A stretch of DNA of 64,000 bases from Trissonchulus latispiculum (Eukaryota > Nematoda > Enoplea > Enoplida > Ironidae). Below, piece by piece: positions 48,670 to 58,900 of the stretch. Each line of letters starts with the position of its first letter. Positions within the stretch are counted from its first letter, which is position 1. Under the pieces are notes generated by a model. That model ran no database searches and was not told the origin of the DNA. It saw only the letters and a program-made list of their open reading frames with translations. Made by a program: the position numbers and the translations under genes. The stretch is from contig JASAND010008600.1 of NCBI GenBank assembly GCA_030248195.1, forward strand, positions 1 through 64,000. Direction: 5' to 3'.

Positions 48670-51193
48670 CTCCACTCCACAAAAAATGGGGGAAAGTTCG
48701 CCTAGGGGGGTGAAATTTTTCAGAGCAAAAACAGTGCATTCAGAATACAAACAGATATCCGACATCGACAAGTCAACAGTAAAAACAGTGTACAGCAGAG
48801 CTCAAACCTAGACAATCACAGCTAAAATCAGTACAAACATAATAGTTAAAGTCACAATTCAAATTTTTTGTCGGTGGCAAATGGCAATGGCGAATAAAGT
48901 CAATACAGGATCGGTTAGAGTTCAGTCGCCGTTGTAGTGGCAGTAGCGGAGGTATCAGCGGCCGGTTATAGTTCATACATCGGCCAGTAAGGGGTGGGCG
49001 CAGACGTGCAGCCCTGGGGACTAGAGATTCCAGTTGGGCAAGCTGGTGCGGGCATTGCACGCAGCTGGCAGTAGAGGCTGGGGGGTCCAGATGGGCAGTT
49101 ACCAGGGCAGAGAGTGCGCCACTGGTCAGGGAAGTCAGCGGACGCCGACGTGGGGAACGGAGATGAGCCGGACTCTGGGATTAGGCAGAGCCGGGGTGGT
49201 GATGATGTTGTTGATAATGATGAAGAAGATGGTGCTGGTGGGTGAATGGAGACAGTCAGACGGTACAGCAGGAAAATGGGGCATCAGCCGGAAATCGAAC
49301 GCAGAAACTGAGGAATCGAACCACGGACCAACCGATCAAAAACAGCCATGCCAAACCGTCCAGAAAAAAACCACTGATAGAAAAACAGCCTATAATTAGA
49401 ACATTGTCCGGAATAAGTAAACAGTATAAACAAACAAAACAAGAGTTCACCGGTTACGAGTTATCCTCTCGTCACCGCTTAAGGAAATCAAAGGTATTAA
49501 TCAAAGGTAAGAAGCAGTAACTCAGACTTTTCAGCAAACAGAAAGATAGCAAAATATGTGTAGAATTTCTAGACAGTGCATTATAATCATGACAATCAAA
49601 TAATGTGAATTCTACCACCACTATGTTAAGTTCTGTGTTAAAGTGAAACCCAGAAGTCTTTCAAATCAAGCAACTAAGTTATGATCAACTAAGATGGAAA
49701 TATCAGCAACTAAAAATTCGGCAGAATCTAACCAGTTGGGTGCCACACAAAAGTACACACAGACTGAAAACAAAAAGTTAAAGAACAACTCAGATATCGG
49801 TCATTAGGTAGCTCTTGAATTGTGTTGCAGACCACCAGATCCAGCTACGATTCCAGTGATATCTCTTGACTTGTGCTGCAAACCACGGGAGTACGAGACT
49901 CCAAAAAGAAGCTAAAACTGATACAGACATGGGCACGGATGAACAGTAACTGCTACTCACATTTTTTATTCTTGCTACGATATTGTTTATCTTTTTAGAT
50001 TCATTTATGAAAGAATATCCTGTTCAGTCATCTCGGGCGCGTTTCATTCCACCAAATACTACAAAACAGTGCTATTTCAGTAACGACAGTGCCAATCAGA
50101 ACAACAAAGTGTGCAAAACCACAGAAAACGGTCAGAACGGTGTATCAGTTTTTCAGCAATCAACGTACAAAATTCTGGTGTGGTGTATTTCAATTTTCAA
50201 ATCTTACTCGGCATAGTATGACAGTTGCTATGAGGGGAACAGGGAATCATTGGTCCGGTTGCGACTAACCATATATTCAAGGGGCATGGGGGTCCTAGGA
50301 AAACTGTCATGCTACGTCCTCTGTATGCAGTACTCAAACCGCGCCAAACAGAAAAAAGGAATAGAAATTCAAAAAAATAGTGGCTGAATACTACTTTTCT
50401 CTAATTAGTATTGATTTCTGTTCTGCAATCAAGGACCTCGGGACAAAATCCGACGTTCAACTGTTTAGTCATGAGCCAATACTGCGGCAAGGGTATCCTT
50501 AAAGACGACCGGACTCTCGAAAGACGAGGCAACAACCCACTTAGTTTCTTTATTTACGCAATCAACCACTCCATCACGACTACTGTGCAGCTTTAGGAGC
50601 CATTTACAGAATCAGCAAACACACATCAACCAACTAGGACATGCTGCAAACAATTTTCCTTCACTATATGTTAAAACAGACGAAACTGCAACTTTTGAGC
50701 GACGGGTCGAAACACCCCTTTTAGGCACACGCACCACCAGAGATCACACCACCACACCAGAAATTGAACAACAACTAGAACTACCTGACTTCCACACAAG
50801 CTTACCAATTTGGTAACTAAACGGAAACACTATTTTATATGCGACGCGATTTTACTATTATTATTTCCCACTTTTACCTAAAATAACGGGACAAATCATA
50901 CAATCAACTTAACTAACAAGCATAAAAATAAAGATCTTGCATTGTTTTTTTGTGTTTTTCTGTTGCTATACCATTTTTATGCAGGAATTTTTATCGTTTT
51001 ATACTCAGGCAATGCTTACTAATGTATGTACAGAAGAGCATAATTTAAATACAAGTATATTAAAAATTTTAATTCCTTCGTAATTACTATTTTTGTACAT
51101 GAATGTTCATTACTATACTAAATGTAACCCTATATAGTACAAAGCTTACAATTATTTCTATCACAGATTAGTGTGCTTATCTAGATCTAGGTA
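48670..51193 (-). other. Internal noncoding region of the LTR element
   Basis: It lies between gag and the 3' LTR where pol would be expected. Short frames in both orientations (for example 49034-49399) lack any enzyme motif. The part nearest gag is AT-rich and the part nearest the LTR is GC-richer (48950-49210). Confidence 0.6.
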
Positions 51194-53279
51194 CTACACA
51201 TTAGGTGCGAGTTCAGCAGATCTGATAAAACGTCGCGATCCAGGAAACGGTTTGTTTGATTTGAGATTCGGACACGAAAATAGTGGACTTTGTGATAAAA
51301 GCCGTTCCAGGTCTGGTCGAGTTTTAGATAGTTCAGGCTGACTAGGCTCTATTTTATCATCCAAGAAAGGAGATGAGCTGCAATTAGATTCAATCTGTGC
51401 ATTGTTTGCAGACAAAATTAACCCCATTATTATCCAAGCCAGTGGAGTTCTGAATTTTCGCAAAGATGTTAGAGCGGCAAAAATACATGCAAAAGGAAGA
51501 AACATCAGAGAAAAAACTGCCAACCCACTTTTGGTATCGTTTTTGTTCAAATTTTCAATCATTTCATCAAAATAAATTTCGCACTGGATTCCCACAGTAT
51601 TAGACTTAACAGGAATCTCACATTCCTGAAGCTCATCACAGTCTAGATCACTTAGGTGCTCGGAACTGGCAATCGGGACAAACAGTTCTTCATTATCGGT
51701 GGACGTAACCGTGCTGTGGGCCAAGGTATTTTTCTGTGGAAAAAATGGCTCAAACCTCTGATCCATTTGGCAGGTACTGATCATAGGCTGTCTGCACATC
51801 AATACTTTATGCGAGAAGTGTGGGGAGGCTTGGCTTCGCTTGATATTCCGCGTGCAGTTGGGTGACACTGTTCTCACAGACCTAGCAGAGTGACCGCTGG
51901 CAAAATCAGAATTGTTCCGCCAGCGTGAAGACCTACGACTGGGACTATACTGTCCACTTCGATCACTACCTGAATATGCAGAGGGACCCGAACCGTTTCG
52001 ATGCCGTTGGTTATCATAGTACCTGTCTGAATTCTGCACACGTGACCTAGACACAGCAAACTTAGGCCCGTATTTACGCTTCATTTCAGGGGGTAAGTCG
52101 GATCTACGTTCCCTGCGGTCCGAACCCCCGTCATGGTCGTACCCTTCATTAGGTCTGCCTCTATCACCCCTGTTTTCCCTACGCCACGAATTATAATTCC
52201 TTCCATCTCGGTTATCTTCATAGTGAGGCCGATTATTATAGGAATTGCTCCAGTTGCGATCGCAATTATCACGGTTCTGCCATCCAGAATTTCCTTGAGA
52301 AGTTCTGTTCCTATCTGAATTTCGAGCAGAATTTCGATTCGTTTGGGAATTTTCAACTCGAAAGGCACCACCACCTGGCTGTCGACACTCACGTCGCACA
52401 TGTCCAGGTTTATTACAATTAAAACAGATGATACCAGGAGGTAGGTTGTGGACATGATCTGCTCGACCGGATCTCGTCAATTTTCGAGACGTGTCCACTT
52501 CAAGCTTTTCAAATCGATATTTCAAATCGCGAACTGTTTTTTCGGCTTCCGCTAAAGCAGGAAAAACGTCATGATTTCCCATATAATTTAGTTCTAAAAA
52601 GGACGGATATCCCTCCCCAGGGTATTCGCTTTCGGCCTGTTGGGCTCTTTCAACTGCTTTGGCCAGGGTGGCACAACCTGGTGGCACTCTGTCTTTTAAT
52701 TCAATTCGCAACCCAAACAAAAACAATCGTAATTTCAACACCTCCAGCTGTTTATCTGTAAATTCATCTTCCTCTTTAAAGCTAAGCCTAGCATACCTAT
52801 TGAGCCGCATTAGATAGTCAGAAACTGTTTCACCCTTTTCTTGTTTTATGCGAAACAGGAGAGATGAAGCATGTAATGATATATGAGGGGGGGACCATGA
52901 TTTTCGTGGCCTCAGCAATCATTTCCTCCCATGTCCCACGGCTATCCTTAGGTACAGATCTAAACAATTCCAAGGCCCGGCCTTGAAGCGAACTAGAAAA
53001 TGTGTAGACTTTCTGCCAACTGTCAAAATTCATAACTTTGCAAAATCGCTCATATTTTTCAACGTGTTCTTCAAAAGATTCTGAGGGAAGGCCATGGTGG
53101 ATTGGAATCGAGCTGTACGCCGTAGCGACTCCCTGTGCTCGGACCACTGCGTTGAATTCAGTTAAAGTTTTCGTCAATTCCATCAAAGCAATAGTTTCAG
53201 GGTTCAAACTGGGGGTAGGCGAACCTGTCGGTGGAGTGGTAGGCGGTGACCCCGCCCCGTCTTCAGTAGTGCCAGGCAT
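51194..53279 (-). CDS. gag: Retrotransposon Gag-like protein with CCHC zinc knuckle, one frameshift
   Basis: The N-terminal part (53279 to about 52890) continues in another frame from about 52885 to 51194. The break falls at a run of seven C on the coding strand, so it may be an indel or a programmed shift. The C-terminal frame counted from its own first Met has a Gag-type helical region (EKGETVSDYLMRLNRYARL near residues 28-46), and a CX2CX4HX4C knuckle at 165-178 (Cys165, Cys168, His173, Cys178). An Arg/Asn/Ser/Gly-rich low-complexity stretch (about 180-350) follows. Unusually, two hydrophobic segments (about 466-485 and 492-506) lie near the C-terminus, the second resembling a signal peptide. 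Gag packages element RNA into particles. No protease is fused. The family is probably Ty3/Gypsy-like, judged from Gag alone. Confidence 0.82.
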
Positions 53280-53499
53280 GTTATCAGCTTATCTTAGCTA
53301 TTCAGAAAGTTATTTCGTACGTAGAATAGTAATATGAAATTAGTACAAAGATACTGCAATAAGACACTGAAGACAATGAGCATATATCGGGGTGAGTTCT
53401 TTTAGGATAGACAGGAGCCTCGAATTTTAGCGGAAATAAACAGACAATTTTTTGCTGTTAAAACTTCCAAAATTCAGAAAGTTAACTCCAATTTTTATC

Positions 53500-53517
53500 C
53501 TCCGAAGGAGGGCTCCA
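53500..53517 (-). other. Probable primer-binding site
   Basis: Two bases inside the 5' LTR the minus strand reads TGGAGCCCTCCTTC, starting with TGG as expected for pairing with a tRNA CCA end. Its complement can also form a small CCTCC/GGAGG hairpin. The tRNA was not identified. Confidence 0.45.
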
Positions 53518-53519
53518 CA

Positions 53520-55585
53520 TGTAATAAAACGAGGTCTACTAGTCTAAGCTCTCTGAACGATAGAGCACTGGTTTCACTCCTTTCTGCCTCCCAAAACCAC
53601 AATGTTACGCGTAGTAGCAATACCAGGGGTTTGACCTTCAGATTATGCAGTTTGAATCTTCGTTACACAAATACTTAAACGTTACAGCATCTATCTAGAG
53701 ACCTATTCAGAATTAGCCGTGAAGGCTTTACAAGGTTTTAATGAATCTAGCTATTATTTCAAACGGTAGCAGTTATCAAATATCAAAATACGTATTAAAG
53801 TTGATTACACACTCTTATTCCGCCGTCGAGATACAGTACAATGATTAAACACAGAATTAATTAAAGCAGAACACATAGGGTGCATTATTCCTTTAGTAGA
53901 CTTCAAGATACAAACCGTACATTAAAGAACAAACTAAAAACGAAACTGTCTTCCTATTTTTGGGAGCCTTCTTTAAACAATCTCAAACAAGCTTTTTGAT
54001 TACTTCCATCTCTCGTAAACTTACAAGATTACCTTCCAAACTGAGGATAGTGGATTTGTCCGACTGGAGGTGAGCTGGAACAGGCAACTGGGGTATGGAT
54101 CAGGTGATTGGATAAACACAGCACATGCAGATAGTATAAACGGTAGAGAACCGGGTTGGCAGTGCACAAGGTTAGACAAGATAATAAAATCCACTCCAGG
54201 CAGCTCTTACTGAGCCTAGGTCTTCGCGACCAAAAATCCAAGAATAAGATCCGAGCCTCCGGCGTAACAGCCGTCCACAATATAATACTGACAACAAAAG
54301 CGTAAAATTGCACAACCGATCACCGCAACTGCCAACCCCAGGACTGAAGTTCAGGTCTCTCACGAACTGAACTTCAGCCACAACCTCGTTTGAGGGCGCT
54401 TTACTTTTTACAAGTATCCAATCACCGTGATCCTACCGTATGCCTGTTTTCGTAGGCTCTCTTTGTTTTCGTCCGAGAGCCGACCCAGCTTGACGTCGAA
54501 AAAGCTTACGTAACTTTGGGGTCAAACTTTGATTACTTTAGGGCTTTTCTCTAGGCTCCTTTTAGACGATTCTCTTTTCAATTTCCCTTTTCAGAAAGTA
54601 CTCAGGTGGAAACTCCGATAACGCATGAAATTACTCAAGCAATTCAAATACGTCACACAAAAGAGAAATGAATCTCACAAATACGCACAGAACTAACAAC
54701 TCGAAATACAGCTCCACAATTCAAATTTTAGGTAGCTAAGTCCAATCCAAGAAGAAAATCCAAAACATTCAGCTAGCTAAACCTCACATCCTCAATTAAC
54801 CTTATCACAATCAGTCAGTTATTAACAATTATTAAACAATCACTAAATAATATGCATAATCTGCGCTGAAACTTTAAAATTCCCTTTTCTATAACTCGTG
54901 TATAACTCGTGAAACCCCTAAAAAATTGTTCCATGCCAGTAAGCAAGGGTCTCTTGCGCAATTCCCCCCCAGCCATAACTTTTGATTTTTTTGACCAATA
55001 ACTTTGAAATTTGGTGTGGGTGCACACTGGAGGCTGCTGAATTCAAAAATTCAAAAATTTTAAATTTTTAAAAAAATTTAAAAAATTTTAAATTTTAGTT
55101 TGGTAAGGGGGGACCAAGGGGAACCAAAAAATTTTTTTAAAAAACTTTTGCTGAAAATTTGCATACAGGGGTTTTCTGGGGCGCTGAGCACGAATCTGAA
55201 GTCCGTTTTTCGTTCTAGCTTTTCGTTAGCTCAGTATAAGCTTACATGATAAGCTTACGACTTTAGCTTATACTGAGCTAACTAAAAGCCGAATCGAAAA
55301 ACGGACTTCAGATTCATGCTCAGCACCCCAGAAAACCCCTGTATGCAAGTTTTCGGCAAAATTTTTTCAAAAAAGTTTTGGTTCCCCTTACTCCCCCCCT
55401 TACCAAACTAAAATTTAAAATTTTTTTAAAATTTTTTAAAATTTTAAAATTTTTGAATTTTTAAATTCGTCAGCCTCTAGTATGCACCCATACAAAATTT
55501 CAAAGTTATTGGTCAAAAACTCAAAACTTAGGGCTGGGGGGGGAATTGCGCAAGAGACCCGTAAGCAAATTTTGCTGCCTCCACA
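53520..55585 (-). repeat. 5' LTR interrupted by a foldback element
   Basis: Subtracting the 614-bp insertion and one 8-bp duplication leaves 1,444 bp, exactly the length of the other LTR. The promoter of the element should lie here. Confidence 0.88.
54947..55560. mobile_element. Foldback element nested in the LTR (614 bp)
   Basis: It begins GGGTCTCTTGCGCAATTCCC and ends with the complement, flanked by an exact 8-bp duplication GTAAGCAA (54939-54946 and 55561-55568). Almost the whole element is an inverted repeat with a small centre near 55245. The empty site is preserved in the other LTR at about 48644-48651. There is no ORF. It inserted after the retrotransposon, so its family has moved recently. 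Confidence 0.9.
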
Positions 55586-55835
55586 TCTACGCGGATTAAA
55601 CGGATTAAAAGTTGGCGGATTAAAATTTTTAATCGCTGTTTCTTTAATGGCGGATTAAATGGATTAAAATCAAGTCGCTTAATCCGTGAATTAAAAATGG
55701 TCGGATTAAACGAGTTAATTTTAATCCGTTTAATCCGTTTAATCCTGCATTAAAGAAATATAAATTAAAAATTTAATCCTGCTGATTTTTAATCCGTTTA
55801 ATCCGACCATTTTAATCTTTAAAGAAATAGGCCCT
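55586..55835. repeat. Foldback of GGATTAAA repeats
   Basis: The left half has GGATTAAA words and the right half TTTAATCC words, giving an imperfect inverted repeat directly against the LTR edge. It may be part of another element. Confidence 0.55.
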
Positions 55836-55929
55836 TAGTTCCAGTGATTAATCTGTAGTAATGGTGTGCCTTTTAACGTGAAGAGTATATTGCGCTAACA
55901 GGATAGTGCTTCCTGCGCCCCGCCGTGAA

Positions 55930-58900
55930 TCACAGCTTCCAATTCTTGCATCGAATTAACAAAAAATATAATTTTTCCAAAACCTCTGGTATACCTTGTG
56001 GAATTTGTACAACAGGGGATTTGGGGATTTCTCTCGGTGGTTCCTGTACCACAGGGAGGGCCATTCGGGGAACCGGTTTCGGCCTCTTTGGTCTTTCCTG
56101 AGGTTTGGGTTCTGTTTCTTTGACGGCGGGCTTTTCTGGTTTGAGTCGACAGGATCCCGGACCGGCTGTCACGCCTTTCAGTAGGCTGATCAAGGGACCG
56201 ATTTCTCCATTCACGAACACTCTGTCCTTTTGACCTGAAAAATATCGAAATACCATAAACTCAGAACATATTCTGAGTTCATGTAACTGTTGAGAACACG
56301 TGATAAAGATTAGTGACATGGTGTTAATGGTAATTCATGATACAACGAACCACAGCAGATCATTCAATGCTGTGCCTTGGAAAGGCTATAGCTTAACAAA
56401 TAATGCAACAGTTTATGACAAAGAAAAAAGTTGGATACGTGACAGACTCCAATTTGCATGGCAATCTACTTTTCGTTAATTTCGGAGTTCCGTCTCACCC
56501 GTATACAGTTGTAGCTCATCCAAGCCAGGATCCGCCGATTCGGTGACAGCGAAAACCATGGCGTCGAATTCTTCTCGAATTCGCTTGGCCGTTTCATCCA
56601 GCACTGTCCATTCGTTCTGAGAGTGACCATCCGTAATGATTAGGACTACCTAGATACATTGAATGCAAAAGCGTAGACGATTCATGCCTTTTTAGGTTTA
56701 AGAGGCCCCTCTTGGCTCAGTCAGCAGAACTTCTGTCCGTTAAACGAAAAGCGGCAGGTTCAAATCCCACCCTAAAGTTTTTGCTGCATGATTTTCGTCA
56801 CAGTTTGTTTGCATGAACATTCGCATGTTTAGTGAGACAATTAGGGGCAACAACGAAACCCAAATTCTTTAGTCATTAAAATTAGTTTCTATAACGTTCC
56901 TAGAAGGTAAGCTATAGATAATTTTAACTTTTATTTAATTTCTAAATTGAGAGTTATTATCCTTTACCTTTGGCACTTTAGGACGACCCTGCTTCAAGTA
57001 TTCAATGCCAACATTGAAAGCGTCAAGAACTTTGGTATTGCCGCCCTGATACTCCAATGCCTCGATCGCCGACAAAACTTCCGCCTTGGATTTACCATCC
57101 TTGAAACCGAAAATTCCTAAAATATACAACAGTCTAGTGCTGAACAATATTGGTTTTGGCAATGAATGAATTAAAGAAAATTGTCCAGGGCAGGGATCGA
57201 ACAACCGATTCTTTGCGCTGCAGCCAAAAGCATAGGTGTAACGGAGATTTGGGGTGGGGGCCTCCTCCCCCGCATTTTTGGGGGCCCCTTTTAGAGCCCC
57301 TCCAAACCCTCCCATGACCCCCCAAACCTCCTCAAAAAAATTTCAATTGTTATGCCAAAATTCGCATTTTCAGCCGTTGCTAATATCGAAAAACATGAGA
57401 TCATTAAATAATTTTAACACTAGACAGTGTATTTAAACTCGAAAACTTGATTGCCAACATGTTTCTGAGCCCAAAATATGATGTGCAGTGAAATAATTGC
57501 AAAAGAAATCTTAAATTAGAAAATGAGTTCAGTTGACAGTTTCCATCCACTGCTTATGCTTGCAGTAAATAGTATCTAGCGTTAATTCAGTAGCTCAGAT
57601 ACTTCAGAAATATTGAGTTTATAAGTCCATAAAACCGTTATAAATGTGTATTTCTCGCGATAATAAACACGTTAAGCCAGAAATTGGTACTTTTTTGAAA
57701 AACTTTTGCAGAATATACCCAAAAATGCTCAATTTTGCCCCGGCGCGACTGCCACCCCCCCCCCCCCCAGTTAGTTGGGGAGGGGGCGGGGGTCCCCAAA
57801 AATTTTGAGGGGTTTGGACAAATGGCTGGAGGGTGGTCATCCCCCCAACCCCCCCCTCCCCAAACACCTATACACCTATAGCCAAAAGCCCTAACCACTC
57901 TGTTATTCCCTCCGTTTAGTTTGTTGCACTAAGTTCCAGCTTTCAGGATTGTATGACACACAGTATAGTATAGTATAGTACAGTATGGTATAGTACAGTT
58001 CAGTATAGTATAGTATGCATAGTACACCTTGAGCCTCGCCCGAGTAGGCGACCAATGCCGCATGAGTGCCCTCTGATTGGCCGGTGATCGGCAGCGCGTC
58101 CGCCAATCGACGGGCCAACTGGATCTCCTCAGGATAGACCTCCTCCACACTTCCTGATCGATCGATAATGATCAATACGTCCACATTCTTTGAGGGACAC
58201 GTTTCTGTAAACACAAATCAATACTTTCTCTTATTGTGTGAAATCAAAATCTTAGGTAGGGAAAGTTGCCCAAATATGGCCAAGTGCCGAATACGGACAA
58301 CGTTGACTTTGGATAGTTGTGTAGGTTGCTTATCAAGGTGGATTGAAATAAAACTTTCGCAGTAGCGAGATATACATTGGAATGGCCAACTTTCGCAAAA
58401 ACTGTCCAGTATTAAATTAAACAAGAATTGTTTTCTAATTTTTGTCAACTTTGATTTTCGAACCAGTTACTTTATGCGGTCGGAAAGTTACTTTTTCAAG
58501 ACAAGGACTCTCAATTGTAGTTGAGGTTTAACTAACAATTTTTAAATCATTTTATAGAGAATTGTTTGTAGATTATTCCTGCAAAATGTCAAAACTTAAA
58601 GTTGACGCACTAAAATTTTTTTGCTGGAGAACTAATTTAGGTGCCATTTTCAACGATGTGCCCTAATATGGCCAGCCGAATTTTGTGAGAGCCCAAATAT
58701 GGTCAATGTAAAATCTAACCTAGGTATTTTACATGTAAAAACGCGTTTTTCAGTTGTAAGATCTGGCTGATTTTTGCTTGCAAGTTTTAATGGAAGAGTT
58801 TTGGCCAATTGATGAACCTTTGATGTAATTATTCATAAAAATTTACTTAAAAACTGATGATTTCAGTTGAATTAGTAGTAAACCGTTATTGTACAAATTT

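Larger units (their letters stand above)
47226..55585 (-). mobile_element. Gag-only LTR retrotransposon (TR-GAG-like)
   Basis: Two LTRs of 1,444 bp border the element: 47226-48669 is the 3' LTR, and 53520-55585 is the 5' LTR interrupted by 54947-55560. Read on the minus strand the LTRs begin TGTGGAGG and end TTATTACA. Only about four differences were noticed between them, so the insertion is young. The only recognisable protein is Gag (53279-51194). No protease, reverse transcriptase, RNase H or integrase is visible, and about 2.5 kb between gag and the 3' LTR has no domain-bearing ORF. Known TR-GAG elements rely on enzymes from autonomous relatives. The 5 bases flanking each side (ATATG and TCTAC) do not match, so no target duplication is seen; rearrangement or recombination at one edge is possible. 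Confidence 0.88.

Noticed and set aside
49034..49399. Pol fragment inside the LTR element
   Set aside because: No protease, reverse-transcriptase, RNase H or integrase motif in any frame that I could see.
56707..56785. Functional tRNA gene
   Set aside because: A and B boxes are present but the acceptor and T stems do not pair.
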